From positions 608,488-672,487 of the forward strand of contig CAWJKP010000004.1 of assembly GCA_963843465.1 (NCBI GenBank): a stretch of DNA of 64,000 nt, in the 5' to 3' direction. Origin of the DNA: CAWJKP01 sp963843465. GTDB lineage: Bacteria > Planctomycetota > Planctomycetia > Pirellulales > Thermoguttaceae. Below are positions 1-9,117 of the stretch, in pieces (position 1 is the first letter of the stretch; the number at the start of each line of letters is the position of its first letter). The translations under genes and the position numbers were made by a program. A model generated the notes under the pieces. That model searched no databases and was not told the DNA's origin. It saw only the letters and a program-made list of their open reading frames with translations.

Positions 1-1884
1 CCGCGGGGCTACGAGACCTGTGTGGCCATGCCCGACGAGCCCGAGCAGGTCGCGCCCCGCGAGGCCTACCGGGAGATGGACGGGGCCCTGTACAACCTGG
101 CGCTGGCCTGGCCCACGGTGACGCTTTCCAGCCCCGACCTCTACGCCCTGGACCTGGCCGCGTACATCCTGGGCGAGGGCGAGAGCTCCCGGCTGGTCCG
201 CAAGCTCAAGTACGAGCGGCAGTTGGTGTTGGCGGTCGATGCCGAGAGCGAGACGCCGCACTACGTCAAGGGCTGGTTCGGCGTGCTGGCCACCGCCGCG
301 CCGGCGCACTGGAAAGAGGCCAGCGAGGAGATCCTCCGCGAGGTCTACCGCCTGCAAACCGACCCGATCCGTCCCGAGGAGCTGGCCAAGGCCAAGAAAC
401 AGAAGGCGGCCGAGATGGTCATGGCGCGGCAAACCGTGCAGGAACAGGCCGAGAGCCTGGGCCGCGGCTACGTCACGGCCCGGGATCCGCTTTTCGACCA
501 GCACTACGTGGACGCCTTGCAGCAGGTCACCGCCGACGAGATCCGCGACGTCGCCCGGCGCTACTTCCTGCCCCAGCGGCTGAACCGCGTGACCATCGCC
601 CCGCCGGGCAGCTCGGTGCTGGGGTCGGCGGCGGCGGCCTCCCAGCCGGAGGGCGCGATTCACCAACAGCGGCTGCCCAACGGATTGCGCGTGCTGTTGA
701 AGCGTCACGCCGGCCTGCCGCTGGTCAACATCCAGGCCTACGTGCTGGGCGGGAGCCTGGTCGACACTCCCGCGACCGCCGGCCGTGCAACCCTGGTGGG
801 CGCGATGTTGGACAAGGGAACCGCCCGCCACTCGGCCGAACAAATGGCCAACTACTTCGACTCGATCGGCGGCAAACTGGCTACGACCGCCGGCCGCAAC
901 ACGGTCCTCGGCAGCGTTACCGTGCTCAGCGCCGACTTCCCCCAGGCGGCTGCCCTGTTCGCCGAATGTTTCACCCAGCCCGCCTTCCACGAAGGCGAGT
1001 TCGCCAAGATCAAGAGCCTGATCCTGGGCGAGATCGCCCAACGGGCCGACGATCCGCAGGAGGAGGCCTTCGAGCTGTTCTACGACAATCTCCCGCCAGC
1101 TTCCCCTTACCACGTCCTCCTGGGCGGCAAGAAGGAGACCGTTGCGGCGCTCACGGCCGCCGACTTGCGGGCCTACTACGCCAAGTACTTCGTGCCCGAA
1201 AACATGATCGTCACCGTCTTCGGCGACATCCAGATCGACGCCGCGCTGGCCGTGGTCCGCCAACATTTCGGCGTCTTGAAGCCCAGCCTCCAGCCGCCTA
1301 AGATCTCTTTCGACCGCGACAACGCGATCCTCAAGTCGATCACCCGGCACAAGCGGACCGCCAAGGAGACCGGGATGGTGTTGCTGGGCTATCCGGCCCC
1401 GAGCATCTTCCAGAAGAAGGACTACGCCGCGCTCACGCTTTTGGAGGCGATCATGGCCGGCTACGGTTATCCGGGCGGGTGGCTGTTCACCGAGCTGCGC
1501 GGCGAGGGCCTGGTCTACAACGTCGAGGCCTTTATCGCTTCCGGCCCGGTGCCGGGCTACTTCGTGATCCTCGCGCAGACCCAGCCCGACAAAGTCGACG
1601 AGGTGGTTGCCCGGATCCGCACCAGCGTCGCGCGGGCCAAGGCCGGCCGGATCGACGAAGACGACTTCGGCTTGGCCAAGCAACGGGTGATCGCCCTGCA
1701 CGCCCAGGAGCACACCACGATCGCCGGCCAGGCCGAACAAGCCGCGCCCTACGCCCTCTACGGCCTGGGCTACGATTACGACAAGACCTTCGACGCCCAG
1801 ATCCAAGCTGTGACCCTGCCGGAGGTCGTCGCCGTCGCCCGCAAGTACCTGGACAACTCGGTGCTGGTCACGACGTCGCCATGA
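1..1884 (+). CDS. M16-family zinc protease, 5'-truncated by window edge
   Basis: The reading frame is open from base 1, so the gene begins upstream of the window; about 627 codons are visible. M16 proteins are built from repeated alpha/beta units, the first carrying the HxxEH zinc motif. What remains is the end of the first unit (GEGESSRLVRKLKYER, residues about 55-70) and a complete second unit starting near LPNGLRVLLKRH. The second unit has no HxxEH; the equivalent stretch reads LVGAMLDKGTA, as expected for the inactive half of a two-unit M16 protein. Family knowledge suggests an exported or periplasmic peptidase, but the signal peptide and active site lie outside the window, so activity cannot be judged. 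The stop codon is TGA at 1882-1884. A palindromic repeat follows 42 bases later. Confidence 0.85.
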   Translation, partial: PRGYETCVAMPDEPEQVAPREAYREMDGALYNLALAWPTVTLSSPDLYALDLAAYILGEGESSRLVRKLKYERQLVLAVDAESETPHYVKGWFGVLATAAPAHWKEASEEILREVYRLQTDPIRPEELAKAKKQKAAEMVMARQTVQEQAESLGRGYVTARDPLFDQHYVDALQQVTADEIRDVARRYFLPQRLNRVTIAPPGSSVLGSAAAASQPEGAIHQQRLPNGLRVLLKRHAGLPLVNIQAYVLGGSLVDTPATAGRATLVGAMLDKGTARHSAEQMANYFDSIGGKLATTAGRNTVLGSVTVLSADFPQAAALFAECFTQPAFHEGEFAKIKSLILGEIAQRADDPQEEAFELFYDNLPPASPYHVLLGGKKETVAALTAADLRAYYAKYFVPENMIVTVFGDIQIDAALAVVRQHFGVLKPSLQPPKISFDRDNAILKSITRHKRTAKETGMVLLGYPAPSIFQKKDYAALTLLEAIMAGYGYPGGWLFTELRGEGLVYNVEAFIASGPVPGYFVILAQTQPDKVDEVVARIRTSVARAKAGRIDEDDFGLAKQRVIALHAQEHTTIAGQAEQAAPYALYGLGYDYDKTFDAQIQAVTLPEVVAVARKYLDNSVLVTTSP

Positions 1885-1926
1885 CCAGAAGGAGTCGGAA
1901 CTTTACCGCAATGAGACGACACATAG

Positions 1927-1982
1927 TAGCCCGAAGCGCAAGCGAGGGACTGGGTTGTGCCCGCCGCTTGCGCTTCGGGCTA
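1927..1982. repeat. Palindromic repeat, family A (TAGCCCGAAGCGCAAGCG)
   Basis: Inverted arms TAGCCCGAAGCGCAAGCG and CGCTTGCGCTTCGGGCTA flank a loop of about 20 bases. Near-identical or diverged copies lie at 42502-42570, 45391-45463 and 53551-53622. It may act as a transcription terminator after the protease gene, but no U-tract is seen. Confidence 0.8.
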
Positions 1983-2046
1983 GTGTCGCTCCCGTCCAAC
2001 GGTACAATATAAGGAACGGGGCCGGGTTCCAACGGAGGCGAAGATC

Positions 2047-2286
2047 ATGGTCTACCGAGGGCACGTGGAAAACGGCACGATCCGACTGGACGATGCCCCG
2101 GCGCTGCCGGAAGGCGCCGAGGTCGAGGTGCGATTGCTGGCGGAAGACCTTGCCCAGGGGAAAGAAGAGGCCATTCCCAGCATTTACGAAACGCTGAAGG
2201 ATTTTGTGGGCAAGGCGGAAGGGTTGCCGCCTGATGCATCCGTCAACCTCGATCACTACCTTTACGGTTTGCCCAAACGGCAATGA
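2047..2286 (+). CDS. Probable antitoxin of a PIN-domain TA pair
   Basis: This encodes a 79-residue protein. Its N-terminus (YRGHVENGTIRLDDAPALP) matches the beta-strand layout of AF2212-like/DUF104 antitoxins, which neutralise PIN toxins. A GGAGGCGAAG ribosome-binding site lies just before the ATG. The stop overlaps the start of the PIN-domain gene in an ATGA junction, so the two are translationally coupled, which is the usual antitoxin-first order. The C-terminal 40 residues are less conserved and would be the toxin-binding part. Assignment rests on the N-terminal pattern plus the neighbour. Confidence 0.75.
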   Translation: MVYRGHVENGTIRLDDAPALPEGAEVEVRLLAEDLAQGKEEAIPSIYETLKDFVGKAEGLPPDASVNLDHYLYGLPKRQ

Positions 2287-2681
2287 GCGCGGTGTTCGCC
2301 GATACTTCATTCTACCTGGCCGTGCTGAACCCGCACGACCTTGCCCACGGGAAGGCGCTGCAGGTTGGGGAGCGTTCACATCGCCCGGTGCTGCTTACCG
2401 ACTTTATCCTCCTCGAACTTGGAAACGCACTTTCGGGGGTGGCCAAGCGAGAACTGTTTTCCAGACTGGTTCCCCACCTTCGGGCACACCCGAACGTTCG
2501 GATCATCCCCGCATCGCGCGACTTGCTGGACCGCGGGTTGGAGCTTTTCTCACGCCGGGAGGACAAGGAATGGTCGTTGACCGATTGCACGTCATTCGTG
2601 GTCATGCGCGAACAACGGCTGACCGACGCGCTGACAACCGACCATCACTTTGAGCAGGCGGGATTCAACGTGCTGCTGTGA
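2283..2681 (+). CDS. PIN-domain ribonuclease toxin (VapC-like)
   Basis: This is a complete 132-residue PIN domain. The acidic metal-binding residues typical of PIN nucleases are visible: D7 in FADTSF, E45 in LLELGNAL, D101 in SLTDCTSF and D120 in TTDHHFEQAGF. The last block, ending in a GF motif, is the classic PIN C-terminus. PIN toxins cleave RNA using Mg2+ and are held inactive by the cognate antitoxin, here the preceding overlapping gene. All catalytic positions are intact, so the toxin is probably functional. Confidence 0.88.
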   Translation: MSAVFADTSFYLAVLNPHDLAHGKALQVGERSHRPVLLTDFILLELGNALSGVAKRELFSRLVPHLRAHPNVRIIPASRDLLDRGLELFSRREDKEWSLTDCTSFVVMREQRLTDALTTDHHFEQAGFNVLL

Positions 2682-2987
2682 TGAACGACGCGTTGGGCGG
2701 TCGGCCCCCTCTCTTGCGAGTCGTCAAATCGCGTATCCTAGGCGCAAAGTGTTTGGAACGCAACCGGCCTGTCTTGCCTCGGGACGAAGAGAATCGTTCT
2801 TACCTTTTTTTGCCTCCCTACATCCAGTTGTCGGGATACTTGCCAACGACGGCGACGAGGTTACGACGTCGTCTAAGAACTGACTTCTCAAAAATACGGT
2901 GCTTTCCTTGCAGGGATTGCGGCGGGGGCGATAATCGAGGAATGGGGGTGGGGTGTCCCCATGTTTGCCTCTGATTGGGAGCTAACC
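2682..2987. other. Intergenic gap, no gene seen
   Basis: I see no credible coding region or strong hairpin between the PIN toxin and the large secreted protein. A GGGAG motif at about 2977-2981 is the likely ribosome-binding site of the next gene. Confidence 0.5.
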
Positions 2988-5900
2988 GTGGTACGCCGGC
3001 GCTTACTTTCGATCTGGACTGTCGCGTTGGTCGTTTCGGTCTGGATGCCATCCCCTCAATACCTTTTGGGCCAAGGACCGAAGGCGGTGGAAAAAGGGGA
3101 CTACGTCCTGCCTATTCCCCCACAGCAGTCGGCCGCGTGGACTCCGCCGCCGACGAAGCTTCCCAAGACCTTGGTTTCGACCGCCGTGCATCTGTTTCAA
3201 CTCGGCCTCGGCGATCCGCGAGGGTGCGAATATCGGGAGATCGAGCCCGACGTGTATGGCCATGGCTGGTCATGGAGTGTCCCGTGTGGCCCCGCCAGTT
3301 GGCAGGAAAGACGCGGAGAGCGGGTCCCGCCTTTCAAGTTCCACGGGTGGGTCCTGCCGGCGGCTAAAACACAAGGGCAGCGCTTTGCGATCTGCTGGAA
3401 CGGCGCGGCCTATCCCCTGGTCGCCGTGGGCGGTCCGGCCGATCTGCGAAGCGACGTACTGGGAGCCGTGAAGGCGGACGAAGAGGCGAGAATCGCCTGG
3501 GCCAAGGAGAACTCCAATGGGCATTTGCCCTTCCGTTTCGTCATCGTGCGTCCGGCGCTCAATTTCCAGAACGTCGACGTGTTTCGGTGCTACGTTCACC
3601 CATTGGTCGTTTTCTTATTACTGCGTGCCGGCCAAACGGACCTGGTAGAGAAGGTTTGGGACCAGTGGGCGCGTGGATTCGACAAGGAGGACATCGAGCC
3701 TTTCCATGACTGTTATGCGTGCGTGGCCGGCGACTGGACGTGGGCACTGTTCGATCAGCTATGGGATGCTCACATGGCTGGCGACGACCCACGCGCTCTT
3801 GCCACGGCCCGGTTCTTGGTTAAGGCATGGGGTGCCATCGAGGCCGAGGCCAAGCGCCGCGGTCTGAGGCCGCGCCGCGAGCCCTCTGAAGAAGCTGGGC
3901 CGGCCCTGTACCTCCCTGAGCTCGAGCCCGCGCGGCTCCTGCTGGCCGATCAGCAGCGGCGTTTGCAGGAGCGGCAGAACAATACGGCCCCCGCTGCAAA
4001 CATTCACGTTTGCGGCGACGCGCTCCACTTCTGGGAGAGCCTGCAACGGCGGCTGCAGCAGTGTCCCAACAAGGCCGCGCGGATCGCCGTGCTGATTCAG
4101 CATCTCGAAGAGGCCTGCGACGAAGTTGAGTTGAACGGCGGCAACATGTTCACAAAGATGCTCGTGGAAGAGGGAGACGAAGCCGTCGAGCCGCTGCTGA
4201 AATGTCTCGAAAGCGACGACCGGCTGACGCGCCTGGACTTCAAGAGCATTCACGCCCAAGTGCAGCACGTTCACATGAAGAGGGCCGACGAGCTGGCCTT
4301 CGCTGCCCTGCAAGGAATCCTTCAGACGAGTTTCCCAACGCGCGGTTCTCCCACTATCGACACGATCCTCCAGATGGGCGCGTACTTCCCGGAAAAGGAC
4401 CGGGGCGTAATCGAAACCATCCGCACGTATTGGAATCTGCAAAAAGGCAACGGCTCGACGCCGCCGGAGCGGTGGTATCGGATGTTGGCCGACGACGCAC
4501 ACCCGAACTACTGGCTGGAAGCGGCGGCGAAGATTGTTAGCGAAAGGCCCATTATCCGCAACGGCTGGGTCATGGTCGAACCCCAACCTCTTCCCGGCGC
4601 AACCCGCGCTCATCGGAAGATGGCGGGCGAGCCGCTGCGAAGAAAGACGCAACCGAGCGTGGCGGAGTTGATGGCGAGGCGAGTCAGCGCACTAAAGGAA
4701 CAGCGCGAAAAGCGGCTGACGGACCATGAGTCTGACCGTTCGGCAACGAAAGTCTATGACATGTCGCTTTGTCTTGCTCAATGGGACCCGAAGGCGGCCC
4801 TTCCGCTTCTGAAGGAAACGACGGCGGAGTGCCGCCGCGACATTGCCGAGACCTCCATAGGTGGCGAGCGGTATGCTGCCGAAGCGAGCGAGTTATACGC
4901 TTATGTGGCGCGGTTGACCTTGGTCAGGGCTGCTGCCGGCGACCTCGGCGCCCTCGACGAGTATTCCGAATGGGTCCGCGGCGTCACGCCGGAAGACGTG
5001 CGGGAAGATCAGAGGGCGATCGTGCTTGAGCCATTGTGGCGGTACGCCTACGGCTTCCAGGGTCGGGTGACGTCCTGGAGCGATGCCCTCAATAACGCGG
5101 CTACCCGGCTGTTCCAATCGAGACAATCGCCCTGGAATCCGATAGTTCGCATCGCCCGCGAGCGAGTAACCAGGCCCGACGAGGACGATTGGATGGCAGG
5201 CCCGCTCCTGACGTCAATTGCCTTTCGGAAGCAGCTCGCCCAGGTGCTGAAGGAGAAACGGGAGGCGGGTCACGTTGACGTGCACGCGATCGACAGGATT
5301 GAACTGACGGTATCTGAAGGCTGGACCGGCACCGCGGCCACCGTGCCGGGCGATCCACTTTGCCCTCCGCCCGGAACGAAGACCGCTTTTCGCCTGTGCG
5401 ATCTATGCGCCTTTCGGCTTTCCCAAATCGAAGGGGCTCCCCGGTGCAAACTCTACTGGCCGGAGAAGAAGCGAGATGAGGCGGTAGCTGCTTGCGCCGA
5501 GTTCTTGCACAATTACGGCGATCAATTCCGCGTACCGAACGAGCCATTCATGATGAGTAACGGGAAAGAGATGACCCTCGGCGTCGCACCTTGCTCCAAA
5601 TGGCCGGATAACCATCACGTGCGACTGGCGTTCGAGGCCCACCCCGTCGCGGCCGTCTGGACGGCGCTGAAAGATTATCCTTTCGTGGGGGAAAATCACG
5701 AGCAGGCTGGGAATGGGAAGAAGACGATCGCCTACGAACAGCGAGGAACCGTCTGGGGGGCAGAAGAAAACAAGAACGACGACGCATGGCGGCCCAATTT
5801 CACTTTCGTCGGCCTCCATTGTGTCGGCAGGGTCCGTGCCGAAGAGATCGACTTCCCGTGGGATCAATATCCGGCGGAGCCGCTCGGACCGGCTCTCCAG

Positions 5901-6440
5901 GGCACCGTCGTTCCCATGCTCGGCGCGCACGGGCAGCCCGACCTTGCCCCCGGCGTGCCGGGCGTATTTCGGCTGGGAAGCCCGATGATCTGCAAACTGC
6001 GGGTGCGGAACCACGCGGGCCGGGATCGCCCGCTGCCGCCGCTGGTGGAGAAGAGACCAGGGACCGTCGCGCCGGCCGGCACGTTCGGGTTCCAAATTCA
6101 AATCGATTACACCCCATACAACTGCTCGGGCGTGAGAGTGCCGGGGCTTCCGCCACCGTTGCCTGAATGTGTGACCTGGGATCGACTCCCCTGGAAAATG
6201 GCGCCCCGCAAGGACGAGGTACCGTTCACCACTCGACAACCAGACCGGCCGCTGAGGCCGACCGAGGAATGGGACGTGGGGGAATTTGACGCCAGCCGCC
6301 AATTTGATATATCCCATACCGGCAGTTACGCACTGCGGCTGAGGTTCGCCGAGGCGGGCAAAGAAGTAGTCAAGCAGCCATCGGAAGAGGAGCACTGTTA
6401 TTTCTCATTCCTCGTTGCCGACCGAATGAAAAAGGAATGA
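2988..6440 (+). CDS. Very large secreted or periplasmic protein, unknown function
   Basis: I do not recognise the family. I choose the GTG at 2988 (about 1150 residues) because GGGAG sits 6 bases upstream and an arginine-rich n-region followed by a hydrophobic core then forms a signal peptide (VVRRRLLSIWTVALVVSVW). An ATG nine codons earlier is possible but puts acidic residues before the signal. The mature protein is soluble-looking, with no further membrane span. It has helical, charge-rich stretches (about residues 270-330 and 550-600) and a C-terminal region of beta-type sequence with Gly/Pro-rich turns. There are several Cys pairs (FRLCDLCAF; ECVTWDRLPW region). No catalytic motif is visible. 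It stands alone, with a HicB gene about 140 bases downstream. Confidence 0.7.
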   Translation: MVRRRLLSIWTVALVVSVWMPSPQYLLGQGPKAVEKGDYVLPIPPQQSAAWTPPPTKLPKTLVSTAVHLFQLGLGDPRGCEYREIEPDVYGHGWSWSVPCGPASWQERRGERVPPFKFHGWVLPAAKTQGQRFAICWNGAAYPLVAVGGPADLRSDVLGAVKADEEARIAWAKENSNGHLPFRFVIVRPALNFQNVDVFRCYVHPLVVFLLLRAGQTDLVEKVWDQWARGFDKEDIEPFHDCYACVAGDWTWALFDQLWDAHMAGDDPRALATARFLVKAWGAIEAEAKRRGLRPRREPSEEAGPALYLPELEPARLLLADQQRRLQERQNNTAPAANIHVCGDALHFWESLQRRLQQCPNKAARIAVLIQHLEEACDEVELNGGNMFTKMLVEEGDEAVEPLLKCLESDDRLTRLDFKSIHAQVQHVHMKRADELAFAALQGILQTSFPTRGSPTIDTILQMGAYFPEKDRGVIETIRTYWNLQKGNGSTPPERWYRMLADDAHPNYWLEAAAKIVSERPIIRNGWVMVEPQPLPGATRAHRKMAGEPLRRKTQPSVAELMARRVSALKEQREKRLTDHESDRSATKVYDMSLCLAQWDPKAALPLLKETTAECRRDIAETSIGGERYAAEASELYAYVARLTLVRAAAGDLGALDEYSEWVRGVTPEDVREDQRAIVLEPLWRYAYGFQGRVTSWSDALNNAATRLFQSRQSPWNPIVRIARERVTRPDEDDWMAGPLLTSIAFRKQLAQVLKEKREAGHVDVHAIDRIELTVSEGWTGTAATVPGDPLCPPPGTKTAFRLCDLCAFRLSQIEGAPRCKLYWPEKKRDEAVAACAEFLHNYGDQFRVPNEPFMMSNGKEMTLGVAPCSKWPDNHHVRLAFEAHPVAAVWTALKDYPFVGENHEQAGNGKKTIAYEQRGTVWGAEENKNDDAWRPNFTFVGLHCVGRVRAEEIDFPWDQYPAEPLGPALQGTVVPMLGAHGQPDLAPGVPGVFRLGSPMICKLRVRNHAGRDRPLPPLVEKRPGTVAPAGTFGFQIQIDYTPYNCSGVRVPGLPPPLPECVTWDRLPWKMAPRKDEVPFTTRQPDRPLRPTEEWDVGEFDASRQFDISHTGSYALRLRFAEAGKEVVKQPSEEEHCYFSFLVADRMKKE

Positions 6441-6576
6441 ACAAGGAATCCGCCGACGCACTTCTCTCGCCTCCCGGTGGTCGTGATCGAGGGAGAGAAC
6501 GAGGGAAAGAAGTTTGTCAGGAACCGTTGCCGACGGAACGTACGGCCTTGTGGGCTCTGACATACGTGTTGGTTTC

Positions 6577-6786
6577 ATGATTCGAACACTGACCGCGGTA
6601 ATCCATAAGGAAAAGGGCCTTTTCGTGGCCGATTGCCCCGAGGTTGGCACCGTCAGCCAAGGCGCCACCATTGATGAGGCGATTGGAAACCTCAAAGAGG
6701 CTACGGAACTTTACTTGGAAGAGTTTCCCCTGGAGGAGACGCAGCATCCACTGGTGACGACTTTCGAGGTTGCCGCCGATGCCTAG
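6577..6786 (+). CDS. hicB: HicB-family antitoxin
   Basis: This is a 69-residue protein with the HicB partial RNase-H-like fold. It starts MIRTLTAVIHKEKGLFVADC and continues with the conserved CPEVGTVSQGATIDEAIGNL and a LYLEEF helix. I start it at the internal ATG (6577), because the upstream in-frame extension from 6514 has no HicB similarity. HicB antitoxins bind HicA mRNA interferases and repress their own operon. There is no added DNA-binding domain at the C-terminus. The following gene overlaps by 8 bases and begins like HicA but is degraded, so this may be an orphan antitoxin. Confidence 0.82.
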   Translation: MIRTLTAVIHKEKGLFVADCPEVGTVSQGATIDEAIGNLKEATELYLEEFPLEETQHPLVTTFEVAADA

Positions 6787-6955
6787 GCTGCCACGGATCT
6801 CCGGGGAGCAGGCAATTGCTGTTGGGGAACGTTTGGGTTTTCGCATGGACGGATGGCAGATGAATAGTTCTCACCGCTTTTTCGTTCCGGCGATCCTGAT
6901 CGCCACCGCCACCACGATGCTTTCGATGGCGACGGTGGACACGCCGATTGCCTGA
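6779..6955 (+). pseudogene. Degenerate HicA toxin remnant
   Basis: The first 21 codons encode MPRLPRISGEQAIAVGERLG, the standard start of a HicA mRNA interferase. After LGF the family expects a conserved stretch with GSH and the catalytic His. Here the sequence becomes unrelated (MNSSHRFFVPAILIATATT) and stops at 58 residues. The second half of the dsRBD-like fold is missing, so the toxin is very probably inactive. The overlap with hicB (8 bases) shows this was a normal hicBA pair. A palindromic repeat lies about 30 bases further on. Confidence 0.6.
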
Positions 6956-6983
6956 CGCCGAGAATGGCTCGCCGATCGTAGAT

Positions 6984-7022
6984 TCCCCTCACCCCAACCC
7001 TCTCCCGGAGGGAGAAGGGGCA
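6984..7022. repeat. Palindromic repeat, family B (CCCTCTCC..GGAGAGGG)
   Basis: This carries CCCTCACCCCAACC followed by CTCTCCCGGAGGGAGAAG. Related copies are at 15263-15300 (end of murE), 31092-31114 (end of nifV) and two within the histidine kinase at about 32902-32972. The first three copies sit at or beyond gene ends. Confidence 0.7.
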
Positions 7023-7149
7023 CAGGGAAACGCGACCGTCTCCCATGCCGTGCGGGGACTGTGACGTAAGGTTGAGAAACCCCCTGCGGCGAAGCGGCTG
7101 TAGTGTCCGATGGTAACGATCCTAGGGGAATTACCGCGCAAGCACCCTG

Positions 7150-8088
7150 ATGGCTTCCACCTCGACGATCATCTTGTTCGGAATTCTCTTCGGCGCCCTG
7201 CAGCTTGCCGCCGGGATCCTCCTGGGCCGCTGCTTGCCCCGGGCCGTCGGGCGGAGCCGCGCCGAATCGCTCGACGCCGGCTACTTGGACAAGCTGGCGC
7301 GACGGCTCCACGAATTGGTCGTCGGTCTGTCCGGCGAGGTGGACCAACACCAGACGCGGCAGCTCCAGGACCAGTTGCTGCTGGCCCAGGAACAGTTGGA
7401 TGAACAGGCCCGGCAGATCCAGTCCAGCGTCAACCTGGCGCGGACCGATCCGCTGACCGGACTGGCCAATCGCCGGGCCTTCGACGACGAGCTGGTCCGC
7501 CGCATTACCGACTGGCATCGCTGCCATGCCGGCTTCTGCCTGGTGATGATCGACGTGGACCACTTCAAGGCGCTCAACGACCGCTACGGTCACCTTTCGG
7601 GCGACCAGGTGCTGCGGGGACTGGGCGAGCTCTTTGCCGGGCTCAGCCGGCCGGCCGACCTCCCGGCGCGGCTCGGCGGGGAGGAGTTCGCAGTGCTCTT
7701 GTCCGCGGCGTCTTGCGCCCAGGCCGGACAGATCGCCGAAGAGATCCTCGCGGCGGTCGCCAGCCGTCCCTTCCCCGTCGAGGAAGCCACGATCCACATC
7801 ACGGTGAGCCTTGGGCTGTCGATGGTTCAGCCGGGCGACGGCCCGCTGACGCTGCTGCGACGGGCGGACGACGCGCTCTATGCCTCAAAGCACGCCGGCC
7901 GCAACTGCGGCCACTTCCACAACGGCGAAACGTGCGAGCCGATCCGTGCCGGCCAAACGCCCGCGGCCGTCGCCCAGGCGGAGCCCGCCCAAGGAAACCC
8001 CAGCCCGCCGGCCTCCGGCGAAGCCGAATTGCACTGCCTGGTGGACGACCTGCGAGCCCGGCTCACGGAGTTAGGAGTTAGACAGTAG
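7150..8088 (+). CDS. Diguanylate cyclase (GGDEF domain), membrane-anchored
   Basis: This encodes 312 residues: a hydrophobic N-terminal segment (about 7-27), a helical linker (about 60-95) that probably dimerises, then a GGDEF domain from TDPLTGLANRRAFDDELV to the end of the SLGLSM block. The active-site loop reads GGEEF, a functional variant, so c-di-GMP synthesis is likely. The metal-binding VMIDVDHFKALND motif is intact. I see no RxxD inhibitory site upstream of GGEEF. A Pro/Ala-rich tail of about 60 residues follows. The TAG stop at 8086-8088 is also the first three bases of a dispersed palindromic repeat, so the end of the tail may be set by repeat insertion. Confidence 0.88.
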   Translation: MASTSTIILFGILFGALQLAAGILLGRCLPRAVGRSRAESLDAGYLDKLARRLHELVVGLSGEVDQHQTRQLQDQLLLAQEQLDEQARQIQSSVNLARTDPLTGLANRRAFDDELVRRITDWHRCHAGFCLVMIDVDHFKALNDRYGHLSGDQVLRGLGELFAGLSRPADLPARLGGEEFAVLLSAASCAQAGQIAEEILAAVASRPFPVEEATIHITVSLGLSMVQPGDGPLTLLRRADDALYASKHAGRNCGHFHNGETCEPIRAGQTPAAVAQAEPAQGNPSPPASGEAELHCLVDDLRARLTELGVRQ

Positions 8089-8182
8089 GGTGGGTCAAGC
8101 TCGCGCCGGCGAGCGCCGGCCCACCAACTCGGCCAGTTCTCGGTGGGCCGGCGGCCGCCGAGGCGGCCTGGTCCCACCCTAC
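8086..8182. repeat. Palindromic repeat, family E (TAGGGTGGG..CCCACCCTA)
   Basis: Terminal arms TAGGGTGGG and CCCACCCTAC enclose internal arms built from GCGAGCGCCGGCCCACC and GGTGGGCCGGCGGCCGCC. Other copies are at 10635-10860, 29861-29951 and 31127-31297. Its first three bases are the stop codon of the GGDEF gene. Confidence 0.85.
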
Positions 8183-8208
8183 GACTCGTTCGTCCCACCC
8201 GCCAACGT

Positions 8209-8724
8209 TCACGTCGCCGCGGCGGGAGCGGGGTTGAAGGTCCGCTGGGCCAGCTCGCGATCGAGAATGAACAGACCAGCGGGGTTGTTGTTGTTCAGCC
8301 GCAACTGCTCGACGATCTGGTCCACCGACGCCTCTTCTTCGACCTGCTCCGTGAGGAACCATTCCAAGAACGCGTGGGTGGCGTGATCGCTTTCTTTCAC
8401 CGCCAAGTCGGCCAGCTTGCTGATCCGCTGGCTCACCGACTTCTCGTGTTCGAACGAGGCCTCGAAGATCGCCAGCGGCTGCTCCCACTTGGTCGGCGGG
8501 CCGTCGATCGCCTTCAGCTCCACCTTGCCGCGGCGACTGATAATGAACTCGAAAAACTTCATCGCGTGGACCATCTCTTCCTGGGCCTGCACGCGGAACC
8601 AGTTGGCGAACCCCTTGAGATTGATCTCCTCGCAATAAGCCGCCATGGAGAGATAGAGATACGACGAGTAGTACTCCGCGTTAACCTGGGCGTTCAGCGC
8701 GTTCTGCATCGACGGCGTAAGCAT
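8209..8724 (-). CDS. ftnA: Ferritin (iron storage)
   Basis: This 171-residue four-helix ferritin oxidises Fe2+ and stores it as a mineral core. I start at the ATG at 8724 because an AAAGGAG site lies just upstream; the TTG at 8742 would place that site inside the gene. Ferroxidase ligands are visible in helix A (NAEYYSSYLYLSMA, E17) and helix B (QEEMVHAMKFFEF), with later helices DHATHAFLEWFLTEQVEEEA and the C-terminal NNNPAGLFILDREL typical of bacterial non-haem ferritins. There is no heme-binding Met of bacterioferritin type. The gene is monocistronic and faces the GGDEF gene. Confidence 0.92.
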   Translation of the reverse strand: MLTPSMQNALNAQVNAEYYSSYLYLSMAAYCEEINLKGFANWFRVQAQEEMVHAMKFFEFIISRRGKVELKAIDGPPTKWEQPLAIFEASFEHEKSVSQRISKLADLAVKESDHATHAFLEWFLTEQVEEEASVDQIVEQLRLNNNNPAGLFILDRELAQRTFNPAPAAAT

Positions 8725-8796
8725 GAATGACTCCTTTGTCAAGTTCGGATTCGCGTGTAATTGTCACGTACTTTTCCCAGATGACAAGCCCCTTGG

Positions 8797-9117
8797 CTAC
8801 GGAATTCTGCCTAATTCCCGCAGCAGATCCAGGGTATAGATCCCCGTATCATGCCCGTCGCTAAAGAGGATCTTGTAGGCGTAGTTCCCTACCGGCGCCA
8901 TGGCGCGGATGGTAACGCCCGGATCGATGCAAAGCGGCGGCCCCTCATCCTCCGCGGGCTCCTCGAGTCCCCCCTTTCGGGCCCGCTCGGTGCGGCAGGT
9001 CGCGCAGGGACAGTGCCGCCGCAGATCGGCTACGTCGTAGTCCAGCCGCCGTCCGTCGCTCCACTCGATGGTGAGCAGGTTGTTGCTCAAGGCGAGTTTG
9101 ACGGGTTGACTGGTCAT
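8797..9117 (-). CDS. DUF971 (GBBH-like N-terminal domain) protein
   Basis: A 106-residue DUF971 domain protein. The hallmark LTIEWSDGRRLDYDVADLRRHCPCATC and the C-terminal VGNYAYKILFSDGHDTGIYTLDLL region are both present (residues about 12-35 and 78-100). The family domain also occurs at the N-terminus of gamma-butyrobetaine hydroxylases and is linked to Fe-S protein or apbC/Mrp contexts. The CPCATC cysteines could bind metal. I chose the ATG at 9117; upstream in-frame sequence has no domain similarity. Confidence 0.82.
   Translation of the reverse strand: MTSQPVKLALSNNLLTIEWSDGRRLDYDVADLRRHCPCATCRTERARKGGLEEPAEDEGPPLCIDPGVTIRAMAPVGNYAYKILFSDGHDTGIYTLDLLRELGRIP

Noticed and set aside
6871..7797. 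Minus-strand frame opposite the GGDEF gene
   Set aside because: Shadow of the GGDEF domain, with no start signal or motif.
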